Source of the DNA: an uncultured Alphaproteobacteria bacterium
GTDB lineage: Bacteria; Pseudomonadota; Alphaproteobacteria; HIMB59; GCA-002718135
DNA length: 50,544 nt
Assembly (NCBI GenBank): GCA_902514875.1
Contig: CABXSY010000007.1
Location: 1-50,544 of the forward strand
Reading direction: 5' to 3'
The position numbers and the translations under genes are program-made. Positions 20,123-29,481 of this stretch are shown one piece after another; the first letter of the stretch is position 1; each line of letters starts with the position of its first letter. The notes below the pieces were generated by a model. The model was not told the DNA's origin, ran no database searches, and was given only the letters and a program-made list of their open reading frames with translations.

Positions 20123-21081
20123 TGAAAAATAATAAAAAAATAATTAATGGTGCAAATAGGGCCTTAGCAAGAGAATTAAGTAGTATAAAAAATTTAAAAT
20201 CTACTTTTAATAGTAGTTTTTGTAATGCAGTAAATTTAATATTTAATACAAAGGGTAAAGTAGTAATTACTGGTGTTGGAAAGAGTGCACACATAGGCAA
20301 TAAGATATCAGCAACTCTCACATCAACAGGGACTCCTTCTTACTTCGTACATGCAACAGAAGCGAGTCATGGTGATTTAGGAAGTATAAAAAAAGATGAT
20401 TGCGTGATAGCAATTTCTAATTCGGGTGAAACATCAGAACTAAATAATATAATTCAGTTCACTAAAAGATTTAATATTAAACTTATTAGCATAACAAGTA
20501 ACTCTAAAAGTATACTTCATAAGAATGCTACGGTTGGGATTTTATATAAGAAACCAATTGAAGCTTGTCCTCTAAATCTAGCACCCACAAGTTCAACTTC
20601 TATGTCTATGATAATAGGAGACTGTATAGCAATAGTATTATTAGAGTTAAGAGGTTTTAAAAGTAATGAATTTAAAAACCTTCATCCTGGCGGTAATCTT
20701 GGTAAAGATTTAAAAAATTTAGGTGAAATTATGCATCCAAAAAAAGAGTTGCCTCTAGCAAAATTAGAGGAAAAAATGTCAAAAGCTCTAATTACTATGA
20801 CTAAGAAGAGTTTTGGTTGTATTGGTGTGATTAACAAAAATGAACAAATTGTTGGAATAATTACTGATGGTGATTTGAGAAGAAAGCTCAATTCAAAATT
20901 TTTTGAAAAAAAAGCATCTGAAATAATGACAAAAAATCCAACTTTAGCTAATAAAAAAATGTTAGTTGGAGAGGCAATAAATATAATGAATACAAAAAAA
21001 ATAACTAGTTTATTTATTTGTGACAAAAAAAAACCATTAGGAATAGTCCATATTCATGATTTATTAAGATTGACGAGTTAA
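20122..21081 (+). CDS. kdsD: Arabinose-5-phosphate isomerase (KdsD/KpsF)
   Basis: It interconverts ribulose-5-phosphate and arabinose-5-phosphate, the first committed step to Kdo for lipopolysaccharide. The 319 residues hold a SIS sugar-isomerase domain (about 30-170; VVITGVGKSAHIGNKIS, AISNSGETSELNN, and the ATEASHGDLG segment) followed by two CBS domains (about 200-319). The GKSAHIGNKI motif and the HPGG segment near 190 are typical of the family. It lies in the rnd-kdsD-lptC-lptA-lptB order, so it is linked to LPS synthesis and export. Confidence 0.94.
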   Translation: MKNNKKIINGANRALARELSSIKNLKSTFNSSFCNAVNLIFNTKGKVVITGVGKSAHIGNKISATLTSTGTPSYFVHATEASHGDLGSIKKDDCVIAISNSGETSELNNIIQFTKRFNIKLISITSNSKSILHKNATVGILYKKPIEACPLNLAPTSSTSMSMIIGDCIAIVLLELRGFKSNEFKNLHPGGNLGKDLKNLGEIMHPKKELPLAKLEEKMSKALITMTKKSFGCIGVINKNEQIVGIITDGDLRRKLNSKFFEKKASEIMTKNPTLANKKMLVGEAINIMNTKKITSLFICDKKKPLGIVHIHDLLRLTS

Positions 21082-21082
21082 T

Positions 21083-21532
21083 TTGAATCTTTTTTTACAC
21101 ATAAATAAAAAAATAATATTTTTTTTTGGATTAATTATAGTTTTTTCTTTTTTAATAATAATATTCTCTAAACAAATTAATATTAAAAATATTGATTTAA
21201 AAATTTCTCAAAAAATCTTATCAAATGTAGATATTGCTGAGCCAAAATTCGCCATAAGTGCTGACTCAAGAAAAATTCATATAACAGCAAAAGAGGGTAA
21301 TTTTTTGAATAAAGATCAGATTTTATTAAATAAAAACGTGAGGTTTAAATCAAATGACTTCAGCATTGAAACTGAACAGGTAATTTTTGATAGAAATAAA
21401 CAAACTGCCGAAAGTAATACAAAATCACTATTCACATCGAAAAACACTACCATCGCTTCAGATGGTTTTAATATCTATGATAATGGAAACAAAATAATGT
21501 TTTATGGAAATTCTTTAATAGTTTTAAAATGA
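21083..21532 (+). CDS. lptC: LPS export protein LptC-like
   Basis: A 149-residue bitopic inner-membrane protein. One N-terminal helix (about residues 10-29) is followed by a periplasmic beta-jellyroll-like domain of the LptA/LptC/OstA type, with alternating strands such as FAISADSRKIHITAKEGNF. LptC receives LPS from the LptB2FG extractor and passes it to LptA. The start is TTG at 21083, one base after the kdsD stop; no better start precedes the membrane helix. Sequence conservation in this family is low, so the call leans on position before lptA and lptB. Confidence 0.8.
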   Translation: MNLFLHINKKIIFFFGLIIVFSFLIIIFSKQINIKNIDLKISQKILSNVDIAEPKFAISADSRKIHITAKEGNFLNKDQILLNKNVRFKSNDFSIETEQVIFDRNKQTAESNTKSLFTSKNTTIASDGFNIYDNGNKIMFYGNSLIVLK

Positions 21533-22290
21533 GATTAATTTTTTGCATAACCATAATAATTTTATTTTCTTTCAACATTATAGCGAAAGAAATAGGTGAA
21601 ACAGAAATAACTACAGAAGATGGGATTGAGGTCTTTCAGGATGAAAAGTATTATTTATTAAAAAAAAATGTAAAAATCTTATCTGATAATTTTAACTTAA
21701 ACGCTAAAGATGTAAAAATTGATTTTGATAAAAGTCTCTACGATATAACTGAACTAAATGCAAAAGGAGAAGTAAATTTTGTTTCTTCAAAGTTTGGATT
21801 GAATAGTATAAGTGAATCTTTAAAGTTTGAAGTTAACATAGAAAAACTAAGAGTAAGCGGAAAGAATTCCGAATTAATTACTAAGGATATCAAAATGTAT
21901 TCGGATGGACTTATAGAAATCAATAATCTAAGTGGTGATTTTAAATTAGAAGGTCCAAATTCTAAATTGATCAATGAAACTATATTTATTAATGCTGAAA
22001 AAATTGACGGTATATTCTCAAATATTGGAGATCAAAAGAAAATTTCTTTCTTAAATGTCATTGATAAAAAAATATCATACGTGAAAAATAATAATACAGA
22101 AATGTATGCAAAAAAAATAAGCTTTGACAACGAGACTTCAATTATAGAGCTAATAGATGATGTTGTAATAATACGTAATGGTGAAAAAATAATAGGAGAC
22201 TATGGAACTCTTGATACTAAAAATAATTCATATAAAATTAAATCAAATAACAATACTAAAGTTAAAGTAGTAATTCAAAACAATGAATAG
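21529..22290 (+). CDS. lptA: LPS periplasmic bridge protein LptA-like
   Basis: A 253-residue secreted protein with an N-terminal signal peptide (MRLIFCITIIILFSFNIIAK, cleavage about residue 19-20). The rest consists of repeated beta-strands of the OstA fold, for example YYLLKKNVKILSDNFNLNAKDVK. LptA polymers carry LPS across the periplasm. At about 230 mature residues it is longer than E. coli LptA (about 160). The ATG overlaps the lptC stop (ATGA), and the end overlaps lptB by 8 bases, so all three are coupled. Confidence 0.84.
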   Translation: MRLIFCITIIILFSFNIIAKEIGETEITTEDGIEVFQDEKYYLLKKNVKILSDNFNLNAKDVKIDFDKSLYDITELNAKGEVNFVSSKFGLNSISESLKFEVNIEKLRVSGKNSELITKDIKMYSDGLIEINNLSGDFKLEGPNSKLINETIFINAEKIDGIFSNIGDQKKISFLNVIDKKISYVKNNNTEMYAKKISFDNETSIIELIDDVVIIRNGEKIIGDYGTLDTKNNSYKIKSNNNTKVKVVIQNNE

Positions 22291-23029
22291 TAAGTTTAAG
22301 GTTCTAGATGATGGACTGTTAATAAACAAAATTTCAAAAACTTATGGAAATAAGAAAGTAGTAAGAGACATTAGTATATCAATTAATAGAAGAGAGGTAG
22401 TGGGATTATTGGGACCTAATGGAGCTGGAAAAACAACAACCTTTTATATAATTGTTGGATTGGTAAAACCTGATACTGGGAGTATTATATTAGATAAATT
22501 GGATGTTTCTAACCTTCCTATTTATCTCAGAGGTAAACTTGGTATAAGCTATCTTCCTCAAGAGGCGTCAATTTTTAGAGGTATGAGTGTAGAAGACAAT
22601 CTATTATCAATAATAGAAATAAAGGAAAAAGATAAAAATAAGCAAATTATTATTTTACAGAATTTGCTTAACGAATTTGATATAAACCATGTTCGAAAAT
22701 CAAAATCTGTTGTACTTTCTGGTGGAGAAAGAAGAAGATTAGAAATTGCTAGAACACTAGCAACAAATCCAAAATATCTATTATTAGATGAGCCACTTAC
22801 AGGTATTGACCCTGTATCAATAGAAGAAATTAAAACTATTATAAAAAAATTAAAAGAAAGAAATATAGGCATTTTAATAACTGATCATAATGTAAGAGAA
22901 ACACTAAAAATTGTTGACAAGGTTTATATTGTTAATGAAGGTGCAATATTTTATTCAGGTGATCCATTATCTGCGGTTAATGATGAAAGAATTAAGAAGT
23001 TTTATCTAGGCTCTAACTTTAAATTATAG
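22283..23029 (+). CDS. lptB: LPS export ABC transporter ATPase LptB
   Basis: The cytoplasmic ATPase that powers extraction of LPS from the inner membrane with LptF and LptG, which are not in the window. The 248 residues contain Walker A GPNGAGKTTT, the signature LSGGERRRLEIAR, Walker B LLLDEPLTGIDP and the H-loop ITDHNVRETL. LptB-type features such as GISYLPQEASIFRGMSVEDN and the D-H-N H-loop separate it from general ABC ATPases. In most alphaproteobacteria rpoN and hpf follow lptB; here aroA begins one base after the stop. Confidence 0.96.
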   Translation: MNSKFKVLDDGLLINKISKTYGNKKVVRDISISINRREVVGLLGPNGAGKTTTFYIIVGLVKPDTGSIILDKLDVSNLPIYLRGKLGISYLPQEASIFRGMSVEDNLLSIIEIKEKDKNKQIIILQNLLNEFDINHVRKSKSVVLSGGERRRLEIARTLATNPKYLLLDEPLTGIDPVSIEEIKTIIKKLKERNIGILITDHNVRETLKIVDKVYIVNEGAIFYSGDPLSAVNDERIKKFYLGSNFKL

Positions 23030-23030
23030 A

Positions 23031-24329
23031 ATGATAAGTAACTCAATAACTAATGGTATTAACGGATATGCAAATGTTCCTGGAGATAAATCAATATCTC
23101 ATAGGTCAATAATAATTCCAGCAATATCAAACGGTATCAGTGAAATAAGTAATATTCTTAAATCAGAAGATGTTTTGCATACACTTAATGCATTTAAAGC
23201 AATGGGTGTAAAGGTAGAAGAAAATAATAAAAAGCTTATAATTTTTGGAAAGGGTTTAAATTCATTAAAAAAACCAAAAGGTGAAATATATCTTGGAAAT
23301 TCTGGCACTAGTGCTAGATTACTAACTGGCTTATTATCATCTCAAAAATTTGACACTGTCCTAACAGGTGACCAGTCCTTATCAAACAGACCTATGAGGA
23401 GAATATCAGATCCGTTGAGTAAAATGAATGCAAGAATAAATAGTTCAAATGGTAACTTACCTTTAAAAATTGAAGGTTCAGAATTAACATGTACTAAAAT
23501 TGATTTAGATATTCCATCAGCACAAATTAAATCAGGATTATTATTAGCAAGTTTAAATACAAAAGGGGAAACAATAATTACTGAAAATAAAATTACCAGA
23601 GACCACACTGAAATTATGCTGCAATCATTTGGAGCAAATATTGATGTTAGAAAAAATAATAATAAAAAATTAATCAAAATAATTGGAAAAAAAGAACTAG
23701 TTTCTAAAAATATTGATGTACCGAATGATCTTTCAAGTAGTGCTTTTTTTATTGTTTCAGCATTAATTAACAATAACTCTAAAGTAGTTCTTAAAAATAT
23801 TAACAATAATCCAACAAGAAATGGATTATTACTAGCTTTAGAAAAAATGGGTGCAAAGATTAAGCTACTTAATAAAAGAATAAGTAATAATGAAAATATT
23901 TGTGATATCGAAGTCTTATCAACTAATTTAAATGGTTGTGAACTTGGGCCAGAAATTGCAGACTTAATGATAGATGAATATCCAATTCTTGCTGTTGCAG
24001 CCTCATTCGCTAGCACACCCAGTATATTTCGTGGATTAAAAGAATTAAGAGTAAAAGAAAGTGATAGACTAAAACTAATCATGTTAAACTTACAAAGATG
24101 TGGTGTTAATTGTAAAACTGAAAATGATGATCTGTTCATTTATCCATCTAAAAATTATCAAATTAATTCTAATATAATTCAAACAGATTATGATCACAGA
24201 ATTGCAATGGCTTTTTGTGTTATGGCGACAAAAATAGGACCCTTAAGAATAAATGACTCTGAGTCAATTAATACAAGTTTCCCTGATTTCAAAAGCGAAT
24301 TAAATAAATTGGGTGGAAGAATTATTTGA
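23031..24329 (+). CDS. aroA: 3-phosphoshikimate 1-carboxyvinyltransferase (EPSP synthase)
   Basis: The sixth step of the shikimate pathway: transfer of enolpyruvyl from PEP to shikimate-3-phosphate. The 432-residue protein begins with VPGDKSISHRSIIIPAI, whose K-S and R bind substrate. It also shows LGNSGTSARLLTGLL, the Arg-rich SNRPMRRISDPL, and near the end DYDHRIAMAFCVM and RVKESDR. The G-N-S-G-T-[SA] loop followed by LTG resembles the bacterial class II type, but I would not commit to a class. It feeds the chorismate used by the trp genes downstream. Confidence 0.96.
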   Translation: MISNSITNGINGYANVPGDKSISHRSIIIPAISNGISEISNILKSEDVLHTLNAFKAMGVKVEENNKKLIIFGKGLNSLKKPKGEIYLGNSGTSARLLTGLLSSQKFDTVLTGDQSLSNRPMRRISDPLSKMNARINSSNGNLPLKIEGSELTCTKIDLDIPSAQIKSGLLLASLNTKGETIITENKITRDHTEIMLQSFGANIDVRKNNNKKLIKIIGKKELVSKNIDVPNDLSSSAFFIVSALINNNSKVVLKNINNNPTRNGLLLALEKMGAKIKLLNKRISNNENICDIEVLSTNLNGCELGPEIADLMIDEYPILAVAASFASTPSIFRGLKELRVKESDRLKLIMLNLQRCGVNCKTENDDLFIYPSKNYQINSNIIQTDYDHRIAMAFCVMATKIGPLRINDSESINTSFPDFKSELNKLGGRII

Positions 24330-24961
24330 AAAATATAATAATAACTGTAGATGGACCTGCAGCTTCAGGTAAGGAAAAAATTTCTAAATATATTAGCAAA
24401 AAATGGAAATTAAAGCATCTTGACTCAGGAATTCTTTATAGAAGGATTGCACTAATTTTTTTAAAGAACAAAATAAATATTAATAATATTAATGAAATTA
24501 AAAAAAAATTAAACCAAATTTCTAGCATTTCATTTCGAAAAAGTAAAAAAATTAGAACTCAAGAAGTTGGTAATTTAGCGTCAACAATTGCAGTTAATAA
24601 ATGTGTAAGAGAATTTATAAATAATATCCAATACAATTTTGTAAAAAAAAATAAAAATAATCGTGGTTTTGTAATCGATGGAAGAGATATAGGATCAGTC
24701 GTTTTTAAAAATGCTGATTTAAAACTATATATTGTTGTAAATTCTGAAATAAGGGCAAAAAGAAGATATAAACAGTTGATTGATAGTGGCGAAAAGTCTA
24801 TATACCCACAAATTTTGAAGGATATTAAATTGAGAGATAAAAAAGACAAAACTAGAATTAATTCACCTTTAGTAATTCCTAAAGATGCACACCATATTAA
24901 TAATGAAAGCTCATTTAGAGAAACAACTAATCAAATAAACAAATTGTTAAAAAAATTATAG
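24326..24961 (+). CDS. cmk: Cytidylate kinase, with an atypical P-loop
   Basis: It phosphorylates CMP and dCMP; 211 residues, starting at a TTG that overlaps the aroA stop. Family features are DGPAASGK at the N-terminus, LDSGILYRRIAL, FVIDGRDIGSVVF, and the lid region NSEIRAKRRYKQL. The P-loop continues E-K-I-S, where the family normally has G-K-G-T; the Gly and the Thr that help bind Mg-ATP are replaced. The lysine itself is kept. The protein is otherwise full length and sits in the conserved aroA-cmk-rpsA order, so it is probably active but divergent. Confidence 0.93.
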   Translation: MKNIIITVDGPAASGKEKISKYISKKWKLKHLDSGILYRRIALIFLKNKININNINEIKKKLNQISSISFRKSKKIRTQEVGNLASTIAVNKCVREFINNIQYNFVKKNKNNRGFVIDGRDIGSVVFKNADLKLYIVVNSEIRAKRRYKQLIDSGEKSIYPQILKDIKLRDKKDKTRINSPLVIPKDAHHINNESSFRETTNQINKLLKKL

Positions 24962-24962
24962 T

Positions 24963-26663
24963 ATGAGCCAAGGATTGAACACTAAAATATCTAACTCTCA
25001 ATATGACAGTCTAATTAATGATTATTCTAAAAATTCTTCAGCAAAAGAAAAAAGTATTACTTCAGGAAAAATAGTATCGATTGAAAATGATATAGTAACT
25101 ATTGACGTAGGTCTAAAAAGTGAAGGCCGAGTTCCTTTAAATGAATTTAATAGACCTGGTCAAAGTTCTGAAATTCAGGTTGGAGATGAAATTGAAGTTT
25201 ATATTGAGAATGTTGATAATGCAAATGGTGAAACATTGTTATCAAGGGAGAAAGCGGTAAAACAAAAGGCATGGCATAACTTACAAGAGAGTTTTAATGA
25301 GAACAAAGTAGTAACTGGCATTCCATTTAATAGAGTAAAAGGTGGTATGAGTGTTGATTTAGATGGAGTTGTTGCGTTTCTTCCTGGTAGTCAAATTGAA
25401 ACTAGACAAATCATAAAAGACACTAAAGAATTATTAAACAAACCTCTTGAGCTTCTTATTTTGAAGATGGACAAATATAGAGGTAATATAGTTGTTTCAA
25501 GAAAAGCAATAACAGAGAATGAATTAAAAGAACAAAGATCTGAACTTTTGAAAAATATAAAAGAAGGATCAATTATCGAGGGTAAGGTCAAGAATATTAC
25601 TGATTATGGAGCTTTTATTGATCTTGGAGGTATAGATGGGCTTGTTCATGTTACAGATATATCTTGGACTAAAATAAATTCACCTTCAGAGATACTAGAA
25701 CTCAATACAAATATTAAAGTTAAAGTTTTAAAGTTTGATGAAGAATTATCAAGATTAAGCCTTGGAATTAAACAATTAACAGATAATCCATGGGATAATG
25801 TAAAAAATAACATAAAACCCAATGACAAAATTGTTGGTAAAGTAATAAGTATGAGTGATAATAATGTATTTATTATTATAGATAATCAGTATGATGGAAT
25901 AATTTCGATTAATGAGATTAGTTGGTTAAAAAAACCACCGCATCCCTCAAAAATACTTAGTCAAAATCAAGAAGTAGAAGTAGTGGTAATTGATATTGAT
26001 GAAGAAAAAAAGAGAGTAAATTGTAGCTTGAAACAAACTAAAGAAAATCCTTGGATTAAACTTAAAGAAGATTTCAATATTAATGATTCTTTTGAAACTG
26101 AAATTGTAAATATTGTTGATTTTGGTATTTTTGTTAAAGTTCTTGATGAAATTGATGGAATGGTCCACGTATCGGATTTGAGTTGGGATGAAAAAGAATG
26201 TGAGATAATTCTGAAAAATTTCAAAAAAGGCGAGAAGGTAAAAGTAAAAATATTAGATATAAATGTTGAAAAAGAAAGAATTAGCTTAGGTATTAAACAT
26301 CTAGAAAATGATCCAGTACAAGAATTCATTGAGGCTAATCCATTAAATTCAAAAGTAACAGGAAAGATCATAAATATTGACGAAAAAGGTTTAAAAATTG
26401 AACTAGATAAAGAAAAGCAAGTATTTGGCTTTATTAAAAAATCAAACTTGTCTAATGACAAAAATGAAAACAAAATTGAACGTTTTGCTTTAGAAGAAAA
26501 CATAGACTCAATAATTTTATCAGTAGACTCAAAAAGTAGGACATTAAATCTTTCAATTAAAGAGCTTGAAATTAGAGACGAAAAAGAAGCTTTATCTAAG
26601 TATGGGTCTAGTGCATCTGGTGCATCTTTAGGCGATATTCTTGGATCTGTTTTGAAAAAATAG
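24963..26663 (+). CDS. rpsA: Ribosomal protein S1
   Basis: The 30S protein that binds mRNA leaders and helps start translation of structured or weak-SD messages. The 566 residues contain six S1 RNA-binding repeats. They are visible from recurring cores such as GKIVSIENDIVTIDVGLKSEG, VKNITDYGAFIDLGGIDGLVH and FGIFVKVLDEIDGMVHVSDLSW. Length and repeat number match the proteobacterial form. A short acidic/Gly-Ser tail ends the protein. It follows cmk by one base and is followed five bases later by ihfB, the usual order. Confidence 0.98.
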   Translation: MSQGLNTKISNSQYDSLINDYSKNSSAKEKSITSGKIVSIENDIVTIDVGLKSEGRVPLNEFNRPGQSSEIQVGDEIEVYIENVDNANGETLLSREKAVKQKAWHNLQESFNENKVVTGIPFNRVKGGMSVDLDGVVAFLPGSQIETRQIIKDTKELLNKPLELLILKMDKYRGNIVVSRKAITENELKEQRSELLKNIKEGSIIEGKVKNITDYGAFIDLGGIDGLVHVTDISWTKINSPSEILELNTNIKVKVLKFDEELSRLSLGIKQLTDNPWDNVKNNIKPNDKIVGKVISMSDNNVFIIIDNQYDGIISINEISWLKKPPHPSKILSQNQEVEVVVIDIDEEKKRVNCSLKQTKENPWIKLKEDFNINDSFETEIVNIVDFGIFVKVLDEIDGMVHVSDLSWDEKECEIILKNFKKGEKVKVKILDINVEKERISLGIKHLENDPVQEFIEANPLNSKVTGKIINIDEKGLKIELDKEKQVFGFIKKSNLSNDKNENKIERFALEENIDSIILSVDSKSRTLNLSIKELEIRDEKEALSKYGSSASGASLGDILGSVLKK

Positions 26664-26668
26664 GATTA

Positions 26669-26977
26669 ATGTTAAAATCACAAATCCTAGAAAAATTACA
26701 AAAAAAACATAACAACTTAAGCAATGATGACATAGAGCAGTTGTTTAATATTTTTATCAAAAAAATAACAAACTCACTTAGAAATGGACAGAACATTGAA
26801 ATGAGAGGTTTCGGAACCTTAAGCAGAAAAATTAATAAAGAAAAATTTGTTAGAAATCCAAAAACTAATCAAAAATTATTTAAAAATGAAAGTTACAAAT
26901 TACATTTTAAAATTGGAAAAATATTACATCATAAAATAAATAATTTACCTGTTACAAATACAGAAGATGCGGTATAA
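26669..26977 (+). CDS. ihfB: Integration host factor beta subunit
   Basis: A 102-residue DNA-bending protein of the HU/IHF family. N-terminal helices (NLSNDDIEQLFNIFIKKI) are followed by IEMRGFGTLSRKINKEK, then the DNA-binding arm RNPKTNQKLF and the C-terminal helix (FKIGKILHHKIN). The arm's R-N-P-K-T sequence fits IHF/HU. Its place immediately after rpsA supports the beta subunit. The 3' end overlaps pyrF by 11 bases. Confidence 0.93.
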   Translation: MLKSQILEKLQKKHNNLSNDDIEQLFNIFIKKITNSLRNGQNIEMRGFGTLSRKINKEKFVRNPKTNQKLFKNESYKLHFKIGKILHHKINNLPVTNTEDAV

Positions 26978-27650
26978 AAAAATAATTGTTGCTTTAGATA
27001 GTAATAATTTCAGTGAAATAGAAAATCTAGTTAAGTCACTTAAGAAAGATGTTTTCGCATTTAAAATTGGGTATCAATTTTTTTTTAACTTTGGTTTAAT
27101 TGGTTACAAAAAAATTTATTCTATTTGCCCTAAAATATTTTTAGATTTAAAATTACATGATATCCCTAATACAGTTAAAAATGGTCTTGAAGCTCTAAAT
27201 AAAATTAAACCAATTCTTACTACAATTCACATTTCAGGTGGAGATGAGATGATGAAATCTTCAGTAAGAGACAAAAAATTTACAAAAATTCTTGGAGTAT
27301 CTATTCTGACAAGTATAGATTCAAAACAAACAAAAAAATTTTATAATCAAAAGAATGTTTCTTTTCTAGTAAAAAAATTTGCTAAACTTGCAAAAAAAAA
27401 TGGTTTAGATGGGGTTATTTGTAGTCCAAAGGAAATAAAGGTTATAAGAAAAGTAACTGGAAAAAATTTTATAATTGTTACCCCAGGAATAAGACTTAAA
27501 AATAAAATTAAGAGTGATGATCAAAAAAGAGTTGAGACCCCTGAAAAAGCGATAGAAATGGGTGCTAATTATTTAGTTATAGGTAGACCAATTACAAAAT
27601 CAAAAAATCCTCTAAAAACATTAAAAGAAATTAATAATACATTATCCTAA
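26967..27650 (+). CDS. pyrF: Orotidine 5'-phosphate decarboxylase
   Basis: The last step of UMP synthesis. The 227-residue TIM barrel has the catalytic signature DLKLHDIPNTV (about residues 60-70, with the D-x-K-x-x-D charge network), preceded by VALDSNN and VFAFKIGYQFF. The phosphate-binding end is YLVIGRPITKS. The start is ATG at 26967 inside the end of ihfB. In many alphaproteobacteria pyrF is found near trpF, as here. Confidence 0.95.
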   Translation: MRYKKIIVALDSNNFSEIENLVKSLKKDVFAFKIGYQFFFNFGLIGYKKIYSICPKIFLDLKLHDIPNTVKNGLEALNKIKPILTTIHISGGDEMMKSSVRDKKFTKILGVSILTSIDSKQTKKFYNQKNVSFLVKKFAKLAKKNGLDGVICSPKEIKVIRKVTGKNFIIVTPGIRLKNKIKSDDQKRVETPEKAIEMGANYLVIGRPITKSKNPLKTLKEINNTLS

Positions 27651-28280
27651 ATGATTATTAAAATTTGTGGAATTCAAAACCAAGACACACTTATGTGTTG
27701 TGAAAATAATAGTATCAATTTTTTTGGAATGATTTTTTATCCTAAAAGTCCGAGAAATATAACAATTGAAAATGCAAATAAACTTAACAAAATTTCAGAA
27801 AAATTAAATATTAATGGAGTTGGAGTTTTTGTAAATAAACAAATTAATGAATTAGAAGAAATAATAAAATATGTTAATCTAAAATATATACAACTACATG
27901 GATCAGAGGATGAATTATACATTAAAAATTTAAAAAAATTTGGAGTTAAAATAATAAAATCAATTTCCGTAAGTAATGAAAATGACTTAAAAAAAATTAA
28001 TAATTATCAAAATGCTGATTATTTTTTATTTGACTATAAACCAAAAAAAAATGAATTGCCTGGTGGTAATTCAAAGAGTTTTGATTGGAATATATTAAAA
28101 AGTTTGAAAACTGATAAACCTTGGTTTTTGTCTGGAGGAATAAATCTAGATAATATTCAACAGATACTTGTTGATATAAATCCATATGGAGTAGATTTAT
28201 CATCTGGAGTAGAAAAAGAGCTTGGCATTAAAGATAATCGGATTATAAATAATTTTATCGAAAAATTAAATCATGCTTAA
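27651..28280 (+). CDS. trpF: Phosphoribosylanthranilate isomerase
   Basis: The third step of tryptophan synthesis, a TIM barrel of 209 residues. The catalytic Cys is in KICGIQN at the N-terminus, and the general acid Asp is expected in the FDYKP strand ([16 protein letters not shown]). The phosphate site is [10 protein letters not shown] and GVDLSSGVE near the end. The start abuts pyrF, and the end overlaps trpB by 8 bases. No leader or attenuator is possible here because there is no spacer. Confidence 0.95.
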   Translation: MIIKICGIQNQDTLMCCENNSINFFGMIFYPKSPRNITIENANKLNKISEKLNINGVGVFVNKQINELEEIIKYVNLKYIQLHGSEDELYIKNLKKFGVKIIKSISVSNENDLKKINNYQNADYFLFDYKPKKNELPGGNSKSFDWNILKSLKTDKPWFLSGGINLDNIQQILVDINPYGVDLSSGVEKELGIKDNRIINNFIEKLNHA

Positions 28281-29481
28281 AAATACATTTAAAATTTATC
28301 CAAATGAAAAAGGGTATTTTGGTCAATTTGGTGGAAGGTATGTTTCTGAAACTTTAATGCCATTGATTCTTGAAGTAGAAAAAGAATATGAAAAAATCAA
28401 AAATGATAAAAATTTTATTAAAGAGTTTAATCATTATTTAAAAACGTATGTTGGGAGACCTAGTCCTCTATTTTTTGCTGAAAGAATTACAAATGATCTT
28501 GGTGGTCCAAAAATTTATTTTAAAAGAGATGAGCTTAATCATACTGGTGCACATAAAATTAATAATTGCATGGGGCAAATTCTATTGGCTAAAAAAATGG
28601 GAAAGTCTAGAATTATAGCAGAAACAGGTGCAGGACAACATGGAGTAGCCACAGCAACTGTATGTGCTTTATTTGGTTTGCCTTGTATTGTCTATATGGG
28701 AGAGAAAGACATTGAGAGACAATCACCAAATGTATTTAGAATGAAATTACTTGGTGCAGAAATACGATCAGTTTCAACTGGTTCAAAATCTCTTAAAGAT
28801 GCTATGAATGAAGCTCTGAGAGATTGGGTGACAAATGTTCAAGATACTTTTTATATTATAGGAACAGCTGCGGGACCACATCCATATCCAGCAATGGTTA
28901 GAGACTTTCAATCTGTGATAGGTAAAGAAGTCCGAGAACAACTAGAAGATGTCGAGGGTAAATTACCAGATTTATTAATGGCTTGTATTGGTGGTGGTTC
29001 AAATGCTCTAGGGCTTTTTCATGAATTTTTAGATGATTCAAATGTAGAAATGATTGCTGTTGAAGCTGCTGGCCATGGTATAACTACAAATAAGCATGCA
29101 GCTAGTTTAACTGGAGGAAAACCTGGAGTATTACATGGGAATAAAACATATTTACTACAGTCAAACACAGGACAAATTCAGGAAGCACATTCCATTTCAG
29201 CAGGGTTAGACTATCCAGGTATTGGTCCAGAGCACTCTTTTTTATTTGAAGAAAAAAGAGTAACTTATATGTCCGCCACAGATAAAGAGGCATTAGAAGC
29301 TTTTCAATATTGTTGTAAATTAGAAGGTATAATTCCTGCTTTAGAACCAGCTCATGCTTTGGCTGTGTTAAAAAAAATAGCAAAAAACTATGGTAAAGAT
29401 AAAATTGTTGTCATGAACATGTGCGGTAGAGGCGACAAAGATATTTTTACTATAGCTGATGAATTAAATATAAAAATTTAA
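28273..29481 (+). CDS. trpB: Tryptophan synthase beta chain
   Basis: It joins indole and serine using pyridoxal phosphate. The 402-residue protein has the PLP lysine Lys95 in [12 protein letters not shown], the [10 protein letters not shown] loop with the catalytic Glu (AETGAGQHG), and the phosphate-binding [10 protein letters not shown]. Length is normal for the TrpB1 form that pairs with TrpA. It overlaps trpF by 8 bases and abuts trpA, so the alpha and beta chains are made together. Confidence 0.98.
   Translation: MLKNTFKIYPNEKGYFGQFGGRYVSETLMPLILEVEKEYEKIKNDKNFIKEFNHYLKTYVGRPSPLFFAERITNDLGGPKIYFKRDELNHTGAHKINNCMGQILLAKKMGKSRIIAETGAGQHGVATATVCALFGLPCIVYMGEKDIERQSPNVFRMKLLGAEIRSVSTGSKSLKDAMNEALRDWVTNVQDTFYIIGTAAGPHPYPAMVRDFQSVIGKEVREQLEDVEGKLPDLLMACIGGGSNALGLFHEFLDDSNVEMIAVEAAGHGITTNKHAASLTGGKPGVLHGNKTYLLQSNTGQIQEAHSISAGLDYPGIGPEHSFLFEEKRVTYMSATDKEALEAFQYCCKLEGIIPALEPAHALAVLKKIAKNYGKDKIVVMNMCGRGDKDIFTIADELNIKI

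Noticed and set aside
23342-24139. Long minus-strand open frame of 265 codons opposite aroA
   Set aside because: It mirrors the codon structure of aroA, with low-complexity Leu/Ser-rich translation typical of an antisense shadow.
25967-26503. Minus-strand 178-codon frame opposite rpsA
   Set aside because: Ser/Phe/Leu-rich shadow of the S1 repeats, with no start signal.
27640-27655. Trp attenuator before trpF
   Set aside because: pyrF and trpF abut; no leader peptide or hairpin space exists.
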